DNA from: Streptomyces sp. NBC_01276
Lineage (GTDB): Bacteria > Actinomycetota > Actinomycetes > Streptomycetales > Streptomycetaceae
Length of the DNA stretch: 64,000 bases
Direction: 5' to 3'
NCBI RefSeq assembly: GCF_041435355.1
Contig: NZ_CP108445.1
Span: forward strand, 1 to 64,000
Shown here in pieces: positions 14,680-22,458 of the stretch; position 1 is the stretch's first letter; each line of letters starts with the position of its first letter. Under the pieces are notes generated by a model, which worked only from the letters and a program-made list of their open reading frames with translations, was not told the origin of the DNA and made no database searches. A program made the translations under genes and the position numbers.

Positions 14680-16380
14680 ATGACCACCACGATCGAGTCG
14701 GGCACGGTCCCGGCCCAGCACGCCCCGACGCCCGCTCCGGCGACCGACCGCCCCGAGCCGGTCGCGCCGGAGGCCGCTCCGCCCATCGCACCGCCCGCTC
14801 CGGTCACGCCCGAAGCCGCTCCGGTCGCCCCCCGCGCCTGGTCCGCGAAGGCGATGCGCGCCCTGATCGTCGCCGCCGGACTCTGCGCCGCCGTCGTCGC
14901 CAGCATCGGGTTCGTCGGCTCGTACACCGCCCTGCGCGACCTTGCCATGCGCCGCGGATTCGGAGACTTCTCCTACGTCTTCCCGGTCGGCATCGACGCC
15001 GGAATCGTGGCCATGTACGCCCTGGACCTGATCCTGGTCTGGCGGCGGATGCCCAAGCCGGTCCTGCGGCTCCTGGCCCACCTCCTGACCCTTGCAACCA
15101 TCGTCTTCAACGCCTACTCCGGCCGGTCGCCGCGAGAAGACCCGCTCGGCGCTGCCATGCACGCGGTCATGCCCGTGCTGTTCGTCGCGGTGGTTGAGGC
15201 CGTCCGGCATCTGATCATCAGGACCAACCGTCTGTCGATGAAGGCAGCCTCGGACAGGGTGCCGCTGCACCGCTGGGTGCTCGCCCCCTGGCCCACCTGG
15301 TGCCTGTACCGACGCATGCGGCTGTGGGAGATCACCTCATACGCGCAGATGGTGGCCATGGAGAAGGACCGCACCGTCTACCGGGCATGGCTCCAGCACA
15401 AGCACGGGCGCGGCTGGAAGAGGAAGGCCGGCGCGACTGCACTGCTCCCCTTCACCATGGCGCCTTACGGCCTGACCGTGGATCAGGCCCTGGTGCTGCC
15501 TGAGGAGCAGAAGGCGGCCGAGGACGAGCGCGCGGCCGCCGAGCGGCAGCGGGCGGCAGATGCCGAGGCCCGTGAAGAGCAGCGGCAGCTGGAGGCTGAC
15601 GAGCGCGCGGCCGCCGCACGCATTCGGCGTCGGGAGATTGCTGCCGGGGAGACCAGGGCGGAGCACCGGATCACGGCGGAGACCACCGCGGTCGAGGCGA
15701 AGTCGCGTGCTGCGGGGGCGGCGGCCCTTGCCGAAGCGCAGACGGCCGAGGCGACGGCGGCGGCCGACGCGGAGGCGGCGACGCACACCGCCCGCCTGTC
15801 GGCGGAGGCCACGCGGCGTCAGGCGGAGCGCGACGCGGAGGCAGCGGAGCGCGCCGCCGAGCGGCAGGAACTGGCCGAGCGTACGGCGGAGGAGGCCGAG
15901 GCGGAGGCCCGCGAGGAGGCCGCCCGGCGGAGCGCGGCGGAGGACCGCAGGCGCACGGCGGCTGCGACGGCGGAGGCCGAGGACAAGGAGCGGCGCGCGG
16001 CGGAAGACAAGCTGCGTGCGGCGGAGGCCAACCGCATTGCCAAGGAGCACGGCCGCGCCGCGGCGGAGGCCGAGAAGGCGACGGCGGAGGCCGAGCGCTC
16101 GACGGCGGAGCACCGCGCCGCCGTCGAGCGCGCCGAACTCGCCGCCCTGGAGGCGGAGGACCTGGCCCGGCTCGGTATCCGGGAGCGGGCGGAGCGCAAG
16201 GTCGCCCGGATGATCCTCGCCGCCTGGTCCGCGCTGCCGGCCGGGGAGCGGCCCGAGAGGCCGCACATCAAGTTGGTGTCCCTGGAGGACGTCGGCAGCG
16301 TGCTCAACGTCTCGCGGACCATCGCCGGGGACCGCAGGCAGGCCGCCATGGACCTGATTGAAGCCGGATACGCCGGCTGA
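14680..16380 (+). CDS. DUF2637 membrane protein with long coiled coil (Spd-like)
   Basis: A 566-residue protein. Residues 1-50 are Pro/Ala-rich. Four membrane helices around 60-175 include DFSYVFPVGIDAGIVAMYAL, the hallmark of DUF2637 proteins of actinobacterial plasmids. A soluble part (residues 190-265) is followed by about 230 residues of Ala/Glu/Arg coiled coil. The C-terminus has a HTH-like segment (LEDVGSVLNVSRTIAGDRR). DUF2637 proteins are often annotated as plasmid spread proteins. GGGAGACAG precedes the ATG. It could link DNA to the membrane; the exact role is not known. Confidence 0.75.
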   Translation: MTTTIESGTVPAQHAPTPAPATDRPEPVAPEAAPPIAPPAPVTPEAAPVAPRAWSAKAMRALIVAAGLCAAVVASIGFVGSYTALRDLAMRRGFGDFSYVFPVGIDAGIVAMYALDLILVWRRMPKPVLRLLAHLLTLATIVFNAYSGRSPREDPLGAAMHAVMPVLFVAVVEAVRHLIIRTNRLSMKAASDRVPLHRWVLAPWPTWCLYRRMRLWEITSYAQMVAMEKDRTVYRAWLQHKHGRGWKRKAGATALLPFTMAPYGLTVDQALVLPEEQKAAEDERAAAERQRAADAEAREEQRQLEADERAAAARIRRREIAAGETRAEHRITAETTAVEAKSRAAGAAALAEAQTAEATAAADAEAATHTARLSAEATRRQAERDAEAAERAAERQELAERTAEEAEAEAREEAARRSAAEDRRRTAAATAEAEDKERRAAEDKLRAAEANRIAKEHGRAAAEAEKATAEAERSTAEHRAAVERAELAALEAEDLARLGIRERAERKVARMILAAWSALPAGERPERPHIKLVSLEDVGSVLNVSRTIAGDRRQAAMDLIEAGYAG

Positions 16381-16400
16381 CCAACCGAGAGGAGAAGAGG

Positions 16401-16646
16401 ATGCCGACGTTCGGAAAGGTCGGAGGGTGCACCGCCACGGCGGTGTGGCTGATCGAGGGCTACAGCGGTGACGGCCAGGACGAGGACGACATGAGCCTGG
16501 ACCTCACCGTGTACGCCTGCGAGCAGCACCGGGAGACGGCCGAGGACGAGTGGCTGCGGGGCCTCGCCCCGGAGACCCTGCCGGCCGGGCGGACGCTCCA
16601 CTGGTGCGGCCAGTTCACCGACTACGACCCGGAGGCCGGCGGGTGA
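16401..16646 (+). CDS. Small hypothetical protein (81 aa)
   Basis: An acidic 81-residue protein (GYSGDGQDEDDMSLD, YACEQHRETAEDEW) with three Cys and no membrane segment. GAGAGGAGAAG lies just before the ATG. It follows the DUF2637 gene by 20 bases and ends just before the terminator-like repeat, so it is probably the last gene of the operon. Function unknown. Confidence 0.6.
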   Translation: MPTFGKVGGCTATAVWLIEGYSGDGQDEDDMSLDLTVYACEQHRETAEDEWLRGLAPETLPAGRTLHWCGQFTDYDPEAGG

Positions 16647-16665
16647 CCGGCCAGCACGACATAGA

Positions 16666-16720
16666 GCGGGGCCCGCGGCGCTGGAATCGCCGCGGGCCCC
16701 GCCCCGTTTCTACCGTACGG
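16666..16720. repeat. Terminator-like hairpin repeat, copy 1
   Basis: GCGGGGCCCGCGGCG (16666-16680) pairs perfectly with 16688-16702 across a 7-base loop and is followed by CCCGTTTC, so it is a good terminator for the rightward operon. The hairpin and the following TTCTACCGTACGG recur at 17259-17317 in the same orientation, on the other side of the secreted-protein gene. Confidence 0.8.
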
Positions 16721-16777
16721 CCCAACACGAGGGGCCGCCGACAAGCTGCGGTGGATACCGCGTTGATGAAGAACGTG

Positions 16778-17101
16778 CTACCTGGTCTCGATCCAGGTTC
16801 CGCGGATGATGTAGAAATCGTCGCTTCCGCACCAGGCGTTGGAATACCTGCTGGGTCCCGTCGTCGTCCAGGGACCGGGCTGCCACAGACCGAACTCATT
16901 CCCCCACTGGTCCCTGCCGACGCAGTTCGCCACCACGCGGAACTGCCCGGTGCCGCCATCACACCAGCCCCACGCGTGCAGGTCGGATTGGGAGGCGTAC
17001 GAACCGCACTTGCTGGGTGCGGCGCTTGCTGTGACTGGTGTGGCTCCTAGGAGGGTGACAGCCATGATCACGGCTGCACCGAAAGTGCGACGCTTGTGCA
17101 T
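16778..17101 (-). CDS. Small secreted Cys/Trp-rich protein
   Basis: A 107-residue exported protein. Residues 1-28 form a Sec signal peptide (MHKRRTFGAAVIMAVTLLGA, cleavage near ASAAPS). The mature part is about 78 residues with four Cys (KCGSY, WGWCDGG, VANCVGR, AWCGSDD), likely two disulfides, and many Trp/Gly. I do not recognise a family. It reads against its neighbours and lies between two copies of a hairpin repeat, which suggests insertion as a unit. Confidence 0.65.
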   Translation of the reverse strand: MHKRRTFGAAVIMAVTLLGATPVTASAAPSKCGSYASQSDLHAWGWCDGGTGQFRVVANCVGRDQWGNEFGLWQPGPWTTTGPSRYSNAWCGSDDFYIIRGTWIETR

Positions 17102-17258
17102 GTGGTCCCCCGTCGGCTGCTGATGAGTTGCCTTGCCATCAAGGGAAGCAGCCATGTTCCCGCTTCCCACAGGGGCTTTCGCGTCAGCTGTCGAACCCTG
17201 GCTGACTCTGATACGCAGCTTCCGTGGCGAATGAGGCGCAGGGTGCGGAGAGGGCCAA

Positions 17259-17317
17259 GCGGGGCCCGCGGCGCTGGAATCGCCACGGGCCCCGCCCCGT
17301 GCAGTTCTACCGTACGG
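17259..17317. repeat. Terminator-like hairpin repeat, copy 2
   Basis: Second copy of the hairpin at 16666, with one mismatch in the right arm (17259-17273 with 17281-17295) and a 4-base insertion before TTCTACCGTACGG. It lies between the secreted-protein gene and tpg. The rest of 17102-17431 holds no recognisable gene. Confidence 0.75.
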
Positions 17318-17431
17318 ACCCCGACGGGGAAGTCGGCTCCAGCGGTCCCGTCGTGCGGGGTTGCTGCCCGACCGCACCACCAGTAGAGGATCATGAAACG
17401 TTTCCCGGGATGGGAAGGAATCGGAGGGGTC

Positions 17432-17989
17432 ATGGGGGTCGTCGGAGACAGCCTGGACCGCGCAGGGGAAGCCGCGTTCACCCGGCCGATCCCGCGCAGC
17501 GCGGGCGCGCAGATGCGCTACCTGGTCAAGCAGCACAAAGGCTCCAGCAAGGCCGTGGCCGCCCTGCTGGGCATCTCGCAGCGCACGGTGGAGCGCTACG
17601 TGAAAGATCAGATCAAGCAGCCCAAGCCTGCGCTTGCGGAGCGGATGCGGGCCGAGGTGAGGCGCCGGTGGCAGCCCCTGGTGCGCAAGCGCGCCCGGGA
17701 CCAGGCCGCGAAGTCCACCGGCCTGGTCATCGAGACCCGCGCCCGTTTCGGGTTCACCGCAGCCCCCGGGACGACGGACGACGGCCGGATGCGGCGCATC
17801 ACCCAGCACCTGCCTCCCGAGTTCGCGGGCCGGCTGCTGGCAGCCCAGGATGCCGGCGCCGCCGAGGCCGAGTTGCAGCGGATCGCTGCCGAGGGACTGC
17901 AAGAGGTCTACTTCAAGGACAGTGGCGGCCGTGCCCAGCAGCTGCTGGTGGAGTTCACGGACATCGACTACATCGACGTGAACCTGTAG
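17432..17989 (+). CDS. tpg: Telomere terminal protein Tpg
   Basis: A 185-residue protein, the usual length of Streptomyces Tpg proteins, starting MGVVGDSLDRAGEAAFTRP. It has the HTH AVAALLGISQRTVERYVKDQ near residues 45-64, the basic segment RRRWQPLVRKRARDQAAK, then RARFGFTAAPGTTDDGRMRR and a C-terminal VYFKDSGG...VEFTDIDYIDVNL, all typical of the family. Tpg becomes covalently linked to the 5' ends of linear Streptomyces replicons and primes end patching, with help from Tap. An in-frame ATG 13 codons upstream is less likely. No tap gene is found here. Its presence argues that the replicon is linear. Confidence 0.9.
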   Translation: MGVVGDSLDRAGEAAFTRPIPRSAGAQMRYLVKQHKGSSKAVAALLGISQRTVERYVKDQIKQPKPALAERMRAEVRRRWQPLVRKRARDQAAKSTGLVIETRARFGFTAAPGTTDDGRMRRITQHLPPEFAGRLLAAQDAGAAEAELQRIAAEGLQEVYFKDSGGRAQQLLVEFTDIDYIDVNL

Positions 17990-18120
17990 GCCGCTCCGTA
18001 TCCGCGTTGCCGGACAGCGTCCAGGGCTGCGGCGATCCCAACGAAGGCGAGGAACGGGCGGTCCCGGCTTCCCCGCGAGGTTTTCCCCGTTTCACTGGAG
18101 CAGGCATGGCGTCATGGAGA

Positions 18121-18143
18121 CGCTGCCGAACGGTTCGGCAGCG
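18121..18143. promoter_or_regulatory. Perfect 23-bp palindrome upstream of the 18.2-kb gene pair
   Basis: CGCTGCCGAAC and GTTCGGCAGCG pair perfectly around a single base. It lies 21 bp before the GTG of the small membrane gene and after tpg, so it may be an operator for that pair or a terminator for tpg. Confidence 0.45.
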
Positions 18144-18163
18144 AGCACCGGAGGACCAAGCCC

Positions 18164-18337
18164 GTGAACACCAACCAGCTTGCCCCAGAAGGCGGCGGCG
18201 CCCCGTCCCTGTTGGCACTGCTCTTCGCGGCCGCCGCTGCCGTCGCAGCCGCACACAGCGACGCCTGGGCGGGCGCTGTGGGAACTGCGGCCGCCGTGTA
18301 CTCCGTCCTCGTCACCGGAAACGACCAGAGGAACTGA
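18164..18337 (+). CDS. Small membrane protein (57 aa)
   Basis: GTG start with GGAGG eight bases upstream. The 57-residue product has one long Ala-rich hydrophobic helix pair (SLLALLFAAAAAVAAAH, GAVGTAAAVYSVLVTG). It stops two bases before the ATG of the next gene, so the two are probably coexpressed. Function unknown. Confidence 0.55.
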   Translation: MNTNQLAPEGGGAPSLLALLFAAAAAVAAAHSDAWAGAVGTAAAVYSVLVTGNDQRN

Positions 18338-18339
18338 CC

Positions 18340-19464
18340 ATGGCCCGTACACAGCCTTCCGCCGCCCACATCGCCCTCGTCAGCGCCATCGAGGAGCACG
18401 GGGAGACAGCCACCCCCACACAGATCGAACGGTGGCAACAACAGATCTGGCTGCCCAAAGCCGCGGAATGGTTCGAGCCCGACTCCTCCACCCTCAAGCC
18501 CAAGATCCTGACCCGGGCCGTGTGGCTGGCGCACACTGCCCGCGCCGGCCGCAGCATCGGGTGGCTGGGCTGGGTCTTCTGGGCTATCGATGACACCCCG
18601 GACAGCGCCCAGAGGCTCCGGGCCGCCCTGGTCACCACCATCAAACGGCCATTGGCACGGGCAGGCATCGAGCAACTCCCCGCGGGTGATTCAAACCAGG
18701 CCTTCCAGGCCCGCCAGGACGCGGCCGCCCGGATGACGGCCAACCTTCGGTCTCCCCGCCGGGACTTCGACGGGCTCCTGCGCGATGGCGCAGCCGCCGC
18801 AGGTATCCAATTGCCCCGCTCGCCCGCGACCGCCGTCCCGAACATCTTCGACCGGGCTCTTGTGGAACCCGGAGCCCGGCTACTGCTCGGCGGAGCAGCC
18901 GACGTCGGGATGGACGACCTGCTGAAGTCGTGGAAGAAGGCGTGGCCGGAGCACGCCGAGATGATCGAGTACATCCGCAAGGCGCACCAGGAGGCTGAAC
19001 TCGCCGGGACGGACCTGATGGCGCAGTCGCCCATGGCCGAAGGCATGGCCGGGATGGTGCGCGCCATCGAGTCGGCCGAGGACAGGAAGCTGTGCGCGGC
19101 GGTGCGCAGCTGCACGAAGGCCTCCGGCGTCCTCGGCGTGCTGTTGCAGCGCGCGGCGTGCGAGCCGCAGATCCTTGGCCGGCTGACCGGGGATGCGATG
19201 TGGGACCAGTGGGCGCGCGTCGGCGGCATCACACCGGACGGGGCAGCCGGCGCGGCCGCCGTGGCGATCAGCACCTTTCAGTACCTGGCGATCCCCGAAT
19301 GGGCTGCGGACCTCGACCGTTATTCAGCCGCCATGCACGCCCTGCTCGCCGCCTCTGCCGAAGGTTCGACGACCACCCCGCACATCCCCCTCGCCCAGGC
19401 CGAGGACACCGCACAATGCCCCCACGCGCGGCAGGGCACCGACCCGATGCCGCCCAACTGCTGA
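18340..19464 (+). CDS. Hypothetical plasmid protein (374 aa)
   Basis: A 374-residue mostly helical protein of unknown function. The N-terminus (AHIALVSAIEEHGETATPTQ, LTRAVWLAHTARAGRS) suggests a DNA- or protein-binding module; the remainder has no catalytic motif or membrane helix that I can identify. The ATG at 18340 directly follows the small membrane gene. It sits between tpg and parA, in a place where linear-plasmid maintenance genes might be expected; it is not recognisably Tap, which is longer. Confidence 0.6.
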   Translation: MARTQPSAAHIALVSAIEEHGETATPTQIERWQQQIWLPKAAEWFEPDSSTLKPKILTRAVWLAHTARAGRSIGWLGWVFWAIDDTPDSAQRLRAALVTTIKRPLARAGIEQLPAGDSNQAFQARQDAAARMTANLRSPRRDFDGLLRDGAAAAGIQLPRSPATAVPNIFDRALVEPGARLLLGGAADVGMDDLLKSWKKAWPEHAEMIEYIRKAHQEAELAGTDLMAQSPMAEGMAGMVRAIESAEDRKLCAAVRSCTKASGVLGVLLQRAACEPQILGRLTGDAMWDQWARVGGITPDGAAGAAAVAISTFQYLAIPEWAADLDRYSAAMHALLAASAEGSTTTPHIPLAQAEDTAQCPHARQGTDPMPPNC

Positions 19465-19655
19465 CCCGGATTCGTCCCACGTCCAGCACACCCCCGGGCC
19501 ACCTCGACCGCAGTCGACTCCCACATGGTGGGCGACTGCCACACCGGGCGCAGGGCAGTTGAGGATGCTCTGAGGTAATCGGCCGTACCTGCGGTATGGC
19601 ACAGTCGCAGGCCGAAGCCGACCGATGCCGAGCACACGCGCGAGGCAAAAAACAG

Positions 19656-19675
19656 GTGTCAGAAAATTCTGACAC
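19656..19675. promoter_or_regulatory. 20-bp palindrome upstream of parA, candidate operator or parS
   Basis: GTGTCAGAA and TTCTGACAC flank two bases. It is AT-richer than its surroundings and lies 80 bp before the parA start, at a position suitable for autoregulation or for a centromere site. Only one copy is seen nearby, so ParB loading on an array is not supported. Confidence 0.5.
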
Positions 19676-19755
19676 TCCAAATCCGGCGCCGGGCCACGTG
19701 AAGCCAGAGGGTACGCTGCGGGCCATACACCATGGGATTTTCAGAGAGGGCGGGC

Positions 19756-20565
19756 ATGTCAGGCAAGCGCGTAGCGTCGTACAGCGAGAAGGGCGGGGTG
19801 GGGAAAAGCGCGCTGGCCGCAGGCATGGCCGCAACGGCCCGCCGCCGCGCCCTCGCCGGCAAAATCGGGACCGTATACGCCACGGACTTGGACCCTCGTG
19901 GCACCCTCACCTCTGAACTAGGTCTCGACCCCGAGGCGCTGCCGTGCAGCCTCAACGACCTCCTGGCAGCTGACCCCAAGGGCGAAAAGGGTCTGGCAGC
20001 CGACGTCCTGCTGGAGGCCTCCGAGGCCTGGTCGGGCATCCGCGTCCTGGCCGCCGAGCGGGCCCTTGCCCACCGCGAGACGGACCAGTCCACCGGCATC
20101 GAGTTCCGGCTGCGGAACGGCCTGGACGGGGTCGTGAAGGACAAGGACCTTGCGGTGATAGACCTTCCGCCCCGCGCTGGCGGCAAGCTGGTCGTCGCAG
20201 GACTGACGGCAGCCACCCACGTGGTCATCCCCGCCACGCTCGACGAGGACGGCCGGATCGGCGCCCGCGAAGCACTCGACACGATTCGGCAGGTCCAGGA
20301 GACCTACAACCCCAGCCTTCAAGTGGTCGGCATTGTGCCCAGCATCGTGCCCGGCGGCAAAAGCACCCTCGGCGACGCCATCGGGAAGTTCCTCGCGGAC
20401 ACCTACGGCCCCCTCTACCGCGACGACCTCGCCATCCCCCGCTACTCGATCCGCCAGCAGACCCGCTTCGCCAAGGTCCCGATCACCACCCAGACGGGCA
20501 AAGAAGCGGCTGCGCTCATGAAGGCGTACGACGACATCCTCTCCGCTGCAGGGGTGGCCGAATGA
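19756..20565 (+). CDS. parA: ParA-type partition ATPase
   Basis: A 269-residue ATPase. The deviant Walker A KGGVGKS is at residues 12-18, VYATDLDPRGTLTS provides the switch region and VIDLPPRAGG (near 135) the Walker B. The C-terminal half has RYSIRQQTRFAKVPI, a typical ParA segment. With ParB and a centromere it would distribute plasmid copies to daughter spores or hyphal compartments. The ATG at 19756 has GGGCGGG before it; an in-frame ATG eight codons upstream is less likely. The gene overlaps parB by four bases (ATGA). Confidence 0.9.
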   Translation: MSGKRVASYSEKGGVGKSALAAGMAATARRRALAGKIGTVYATDLDPRGTLTSELGLDPEALPCSLNDLLAADPKGEKGLAADVLLEASEAWSGIRVLAAERALAHRETDQSTGIEFRLRNGLDGVVKDKDLAVIDLPPRAGGKLVVAGLTAATHVVIPATLDEDGRIGAREALDTIRQVQETYNPSLQVVGIVPSIVPGGKSTLGDAIGKFLADTYGPLYRDDLAIPRYSIRQQTRFAKVPITTQTGKEAAALMKAYDDILSAAGVAE

Positions 20566-21434
20566 GCAAGAAGAACCTTGTCGCCCAGGGGATCGCAAGC
20601 CTGGAGGCCGAGACCACTCAGCGTGCGAGCCGCGTCCCGCGGGCGGCCGACGCGAACCGGGATCCAGCCCTGCCTGCACAGTTCCAGCCGGCCGAGGTCC
20701 CCACTGTCGCCGCTCCGGCCCTGATGCCGCCCTCGTTCGAGACGTCCGCCCTGGAGGGGATGGACGAGGCCAAGCAGGTCGAGACCCTTGAAGCGGCCTA
20801 CTGGGACGCGGACCGCGCGGAAGTCCGCAGCTTCCAGCTCGCCAAGATGCGGGGCAGCGTCCTCAAGGGGGAACTGCTGCAGCTGCTGCTCGACCGGCGT
20901 GCCCATGAGCACCGCGGCCTAACCGTCGGGGATTACGCCGAGTCGTTGGGCGTCAAGCGGCAGTACGTGTACGACCTGATCGGGGCGGCCAACGACATCC
21001 GGGTGCTGGCCCCGCTCATCGAGGAGACCTCAACCCCCGTGGTGGCCTCTCAAGCCGCTGTCCTGGCTCCCCTGTACAAGGCCGATCCGGAAGCGGCCGG
21101 CCTGGTACTCCAGGCCGCCAAGGACACCGGCAAACTGTCCGCGGCCTCCCTGACCACGGCAGCACGTGACCTCGGACTTCTGCCCCCCGCAGAGACCCCC
21201 GCCCCGCAGCCGGCACCCCCTGCGCCCGCTACGGCCGCCGACGCGGCGAGCCGCCTGGCCTTCGCTGACGCCTACAAGGTGCTCGCGCCCAAGCGCATCG
21301 AGCAGTTGGTCCAAGAGAACCCTGCCGCAGTCCTGGACCAGGCCGAGGCGATCGAGGCGGAGATCATCAAGGTCCAGCGACGCGTGGAAGCCGCCAAGAA
21401 GGCGGCCCGCAAGGCCATCGGCACTGAAGCCTGA
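20562..21434 (+). CDS. parB: ParB-like partition protein
   Basis: A 290-residue protein coupled to parA by an ATGA overlap. A helix-turn-helix is seen around residues 120-145 (LTVGDYAESLGVKRQYVYDL). The C-terminus is a charged helix (RVEAAKKAARKAIG) that could dimerise. The N-terminal part lacks the GERR-type CTP-binding motif of chromosomal ParB, so this belongs to a divergent plasmid type recognised mainly by context. Ala/Pro-rich linkers at 210-230. Confidence 0.75.
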   Translation: MSKKNLVAQGIASLEAETTQRASRVPRAADANRDPALPAQFQPAEVPTVAAPALMPPSFETSALEGMDEAKQVETLEAAYWDADRAEVRSFQLAKMRGSVLKGELLQLLLDRRAHEHRGLTVGDYAESLGVKRQYVYDLIGAANDIRVLAPLIEETSTPVVASQAAVLAPLYKADPEAAGLVLQAAKDTGKLSAASLTTAARDLGLLPPAETPAPQPAPPAPATAADAASRLAFADAYKVLAPKRIEQLVQENPAAVLDQAEAIEAEIIKVQRRVEAAKKAARKAIGTEA

Positions 21435-21453
21435 CCCAGCCGTAGAACCGGAG

Positions 21454-21478
21454 CCCCCGTACGCCAGACGTGCGGGGG
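21454..21478 (+). terminator. Terminator after parAB
   Basis: CCCCCGTACG pairs with CGTGCGGGGG through one G-T wobble across a five-base loop, and is followed by GTCTTGGTC. It lies 20 bp after the parB stop. Confidence 0.6.
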
Positions 21479-21518
21479 GTCTTGGTCTATCGGGCCCCGT
21501 GTGGCCCCCGCTTGATCA

Positions 21519-21640
21519 TTGACCGGTATACCTGTGTCGGCCGCAGGGCGGGGTGACCTTACGAACGACGAGTGGGTGCAACTTGCCCCACATCTGAAGG
21601 AGAGCATCACCCGGGCTCGTGGAACCCGGAGTCCCCGCAG
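21519..21640 (+). pseudogene. IS transposase fragment (N-terminus only)
   Basis: The frame reads GRGDLTNDEWVQLAPHL, which matches the start of IS5/IS4-type transposases common in Streptomyces. Similarity ends after about 35 codons and no DDE domain follows. It is a remnant with no visible terminal repeats. Confidence 0.5.
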
Positions 21641-21744
21641 CCTCACTCCAGGGCGCTTCGCCGCGGCGGATCGCCGTGCCAGACTCCCCTCAGGCAAACA
21701 GAACAAGCCAAACCGCCAACCGACTTACCTTGCGTCATCTTGCC

Positions 21745-21771
21745 TTGAGTGACATTGAGTGCGATTGAGTG
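21745..21771. repeat. TTGAGTG repeated three times with 10-bp period
   Basis: TTGAGTG at 21745, 21755 and 21765, one per helical turn. It lies 93 bp upstream of the TACTCT box of mini-ORF cassette 1. Confidence 0.65.
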
Positions 21772-21863
21772 CCCATTCTCGGGAGACAGCACCGACTTGA
21801 CCAGGTGGAACGTTGCCCGTGGCAGTTTTCGTCACGCGTCCTTTGGTCGCTGGCTTACTGGCC

Positions 21864-21955
21864 CTACTCTCCAGATGCCGAGCCGGATCCGGCAGCTCCG
21901 ATCACTTCCATATCCACTGAAAGGGGACTTCGTCGTGCCTGAAAACGGCTGCTGA
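21864..21955 (+). promoter_or_regulatory. Mini-ORF cassette 1 (promoter, hairpin, six-codon ORF)
   Basis: CTACTCTCC (TACTCT fits a -10 box), then the palindrome GCCGGATCCGGC (21881-21892), then GAAAGGGGACTTCGTC and the frame GTG-CCT-GAA-AAC-GGC-TGC-TGA (21935-21955, MPENGC). The leader closely resembles those of cassettes 2-4. The ORF is cut short compared with the others and may be a remnant. Confidence 0.55.
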
Positions 21956-22008
21956 GTGGAGTACGTGCCCACAGAGTCACGAACCGGCCATTTCGGCGCG
22001 CATTCTCA

Positions 22009-22041
22009 CTACGCTCTGGCTACACCCTGACTACGTTCTCG
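22009..22041. repeat. CTAC repeated three times with 11-bp period
   Basis: CTAC at 22009, 22020 and 22031, followed by related TCTGG/CCTGA/TCTCG sequences. It ends 84 bp upstream of the TACTCT box of cassette 2. Confidence 0.5.
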
Positions 22042-22123
22042 CGCCCTCATCCCCTGGTCAGGGGCCATGCAGTGCTGCTGGCGACTTCCGATGGCTGTGC
22101 CCGATGCCCTCGGCGGCCGAGCC

Positions 22124-22198
22124 CTACTCTCGCTGCACCAGGCCGGATCCGGCCCGTATCCCAGTCACAGCCACGCCTTCACCGAAGGGATCTCCGCC
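22124..22198 (+). promoter_or_regulatory. Mini-ORF cassette 2 promoter/leader
   Basis: CTACTCTCG at 22124-22132, the palindrome GGCCGGATCCGGCC (22141-22154) and the ribosome-binding site GAAGGGATC before the ATG at 22199. Order and spacing are those of the other three cassettes. Confidence 0.55.
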
Positions 22199-22342
22199 AT
22201 GCCTAAAAACACCCCGCCAGCGCCGAAGAGCGCACTCAGCCGACTTCTTCACAGCGCCGGGCAGTCCGCCCTCCAGGGCGCCGCCTTCAAGCTCGGCGCC
22301 GGGGCGGTGACGTTGCTGATTCTGTGGGCTCAGGCGATGTAG
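22199..22342 (+). CDS. Cassette 2: small membrane-inserting protein (47 aa)
   Basis: A 47-residue protein starting MPKNTPPAPKSALSRLLHSA, basic and polar, followed by a hydrophobic C-terminal helix (GAGAVTLLILWAQAM). GAAGGGA lies nine bases before the ATG. Size and architecture would suit a holin-like, toxin-like or regulatory micropeptide; no family is recognised. Its first codons match those of cassettes 1 and 3 (MP, then E/K, N/T). Confidence 0.5.
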   Translation: MPKNTPPAPKSALSRLLHSAGQSALQGAAFKLGAGAVTLLILWAQAM

Positions 22343-22458
22343 CACACGCCGCATCGCGGACCGTCGCTCGTCTCCGACCCTCGCGCGGAACGACTCGGCC
22401 ATCGCCGGGGCAACGGCACATGTAACGAGGGGCCCGCCCCCCCTACTGCCAGGCAGCC

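Noticed and set aside
17224..18339. 5' extension of the frame leading to the 374-aa protein
   Set aside because: It overlaps tpg in another frame, is Arg-rich and has no ribosome-binding site; the ATG at 18340 is clearly better.
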